In this document: piece after piece, positions 63,412 through 64,000 of the stretch | Numbering within the stretch: the stretch's first letter is position 1 | Layout of the letters: every line of letters begins with the position of its first letter | Origin: Clostridiales bacterium | Lineage (GTDB): Bacteria > Bacillota > Clostridia > Oscillospirales > Oscillospiraceae | Direction: 5' to 3' | NCBI GenBank assembly: GCA_022785125.1 | Contig: JALFRA010000013.1 | Coordinates: forward strand, 62,001 to 126,000 | Length of the DNA: 64,000 bases | Made by a program: the position numbers and the translations under genes | The notes under the pieces: model-generated | Database searches by the model: none | Told to the model about the DNA's origin: nothing | The model's input: only the letters and a program-made list of their open reading frames with translations

Positions 63412-63648
63412 TATTATAATGCGTATTGAACAAAGCCTTGGCTTTGTTCAGGTGCAAAGTTTTTGGACAAAATACTTCAAAAACCTTGCACCTTCCGCTG
63501 ATGCGTTGAGACGCACCAGCGGAAATACGCATTGTAACAATGGCTGAATTCCATAAAAGCGGCTTTCTTGAGCCGTTTTTATGGAATTGCGCGGCTACCG
63601 CCGCGCAAATAAACCGATTTGCGGTTTATTCAATAGACATTATTATAA
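63412..63648. repeat. Structured intergenic element, copy B
   Basis: About 237 nt, same order of stems as copy A: closing stem AATGCGTAT/ATACGCATT (63418-63426 with 63525-63533), hairpins GAACAAAGCC..GCTTTGTTC, GTGCAA..TTGCAC, TTCCGCTG..CAGCGGAA, then AATTCCATAAAA, GCGCGGC and ATAAACCG stems. Stem sequences differ from copy A but remain paired, while loop sequence such as GGACAA is kept. It lies between the EIIC gene and the last gene. Confidence 0.8.
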
Positions 63649-63728
63649 CGAGAGAGGAAATTTTGTCAAGGAAAAGATGCCGGGTTTCGTGGAATGTGGT
63701 AAAATAGGGCAGAAAAGCAATTATAAAA

Positions 63729-63829
63729 CCTTCCCCCCTCAGGGGGGAAGGTGGCCCAGAGGGCCGGATGAGGGGGCCCCCTCATCAGTCTCGCTGCGCT
63801 CGATAGCTTCCCCCCTCAGGGGGGAAGCT
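63729..63829. repeat. Palindromic repeat pair
   Basis: A GGCC-type unit (63729-63776) and an inverted GCTGCGCTCGAT-type unit (63777-63829), directly before the last gene. Confidence 0.85.
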
Positions 63830-63849
63830 ATATAGAAAGGATGAGCTCT

Positions 63850-64000
63850 GTGACAGTATCCCATCGTCTTGGTCCCCGGGCGGATATTACCGCCGGGGTG
63901 ATTACTACCTTCCGCACCCTGTCCCGCCACCCCCACCCCTCTCACCACGAGGAGGCAGTGGGTCAGGACTACATGGAGTTTCTCCGGGGCCTGGGCCTCT
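63850..64000 (+). CDS. Start of a gene, possibly an M20-type dipeptidase
   Basis: The frame is open to the window edge. GTG 63850 is 8 bp after AAAGGA; an ATG at 63841 in the same frame has no spacing for a ribosome-binding site. The visible 50 residues (TFRTLSRHPHPSHHEEAVGQ, then DYMEFLRGLGL) resemble the start of aminoacyl-histidine dipeptidases (PepD type), where a His-Glu-Glu segment follows a Ser-rich turn. Too short to be sure. Confidence 0.45.
   Translation, partial: MTVSHRLGPRADITAGVITTFRTLSRHPHPSHHEEAVGQDYMEFLRGLGL

Overview
The window is a GC-rich piece of a low-GC-phylum (Firmicutes/Clostridia) chromosome around the replication origin. Family-level clues are GPR spore protease (gpr), pantothenate import through an ECF S-component, YaaT/RicT, DarA, RemB-like and YidD proteins, T-box leaders, SLH-domain surface proteins and GGAGG ribosome-binding sites. 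Together they point to a spore-forming anaerobe of the Oscillospiraceae (Flavonifractor/Pseudoflavonifractor-like). The genus is inference. No rRNA, tRNA, CRISPR array, prophage or transposase gene was seen.

Layout. 1-2.8 kb: end of a Noc/ParB-like gene, parA-parB, an anchored coiled-coil gene, and three parS sites. 2.9-9.9 kb: serS, mscL, an SLH/WG-repeat surface protein, rsmG, a MinD-like ATPase and a methylglyoxal-synthase-like gene. 9.9-14.7 kb: T-box/hisS, a second SLH protein, aspS. 14.7-20.1 kb: two small divergent genes, two MoeA genes (one fused to a binding-protein domain), and an M23 LysM peptidase. 20.4-31.6 kb: pta, an HTH regulator, lepA, gpr, rpsT, a YihY protein, the pantothenate/CoA genes (S-component, coaX, coaBC), T-box/glyS. 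31.8-43.9 kb, almost all on the minus strand: flavodoxin, rnhA, a DUF559 gene, gyrA, gyrB, remB-like, recF, S4 protein, thioesterase, dnaN, dnaA. 44.0-47.7 kb, plus strand: rpmH, rnpA, yidD, yidC, jag. The replichores diverge around dnaA, with DnaA-box clusters on both sides. 48-64 kb: ricT-holB-darA-decarboxylase, mnmA, mnmG, lipid kinase, azlCD, M16 peptidase, nitroreductase, PTS EIIC and the start of a last gene.

Most unusual content. (1) Three genes (the mgsA-like gene, glyS, recF) carry a second copy of their last 18-27 codons and stop about 204-218 bp downstream. The two copies are separated by a small hairpin-rich insert that starts with a 13-15 nt inverted copy of a site inside the gene. 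The inserts share the same architecture with different stem sequences. The paired gene ends differ almost only at synonymous positions (20 of 24 changed codons), so both seem to have been selected as protein. A fourth, partial copy with the same outward geometry sits at the 5' end of lepA, in antisense. I read these as members of an undescribed family of small structured elements that insert at gene ends and re-supply the end. (2) A separate structured element of about 240-256 nt occurs twice, at the dnaA-rpmH junction and upstream of the EIIC gene, with whole stems replaced by compensatory changes. (3) Seventeen units of a palindromic intergenic repeat (CCTTCCCCCC-type hairpin ending in GATGAGGGG) lie between genes; one appears to have destroyed the stop codon of the DUF559 gene.

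All calls come from reading the sequence and the translations; no database search was run.
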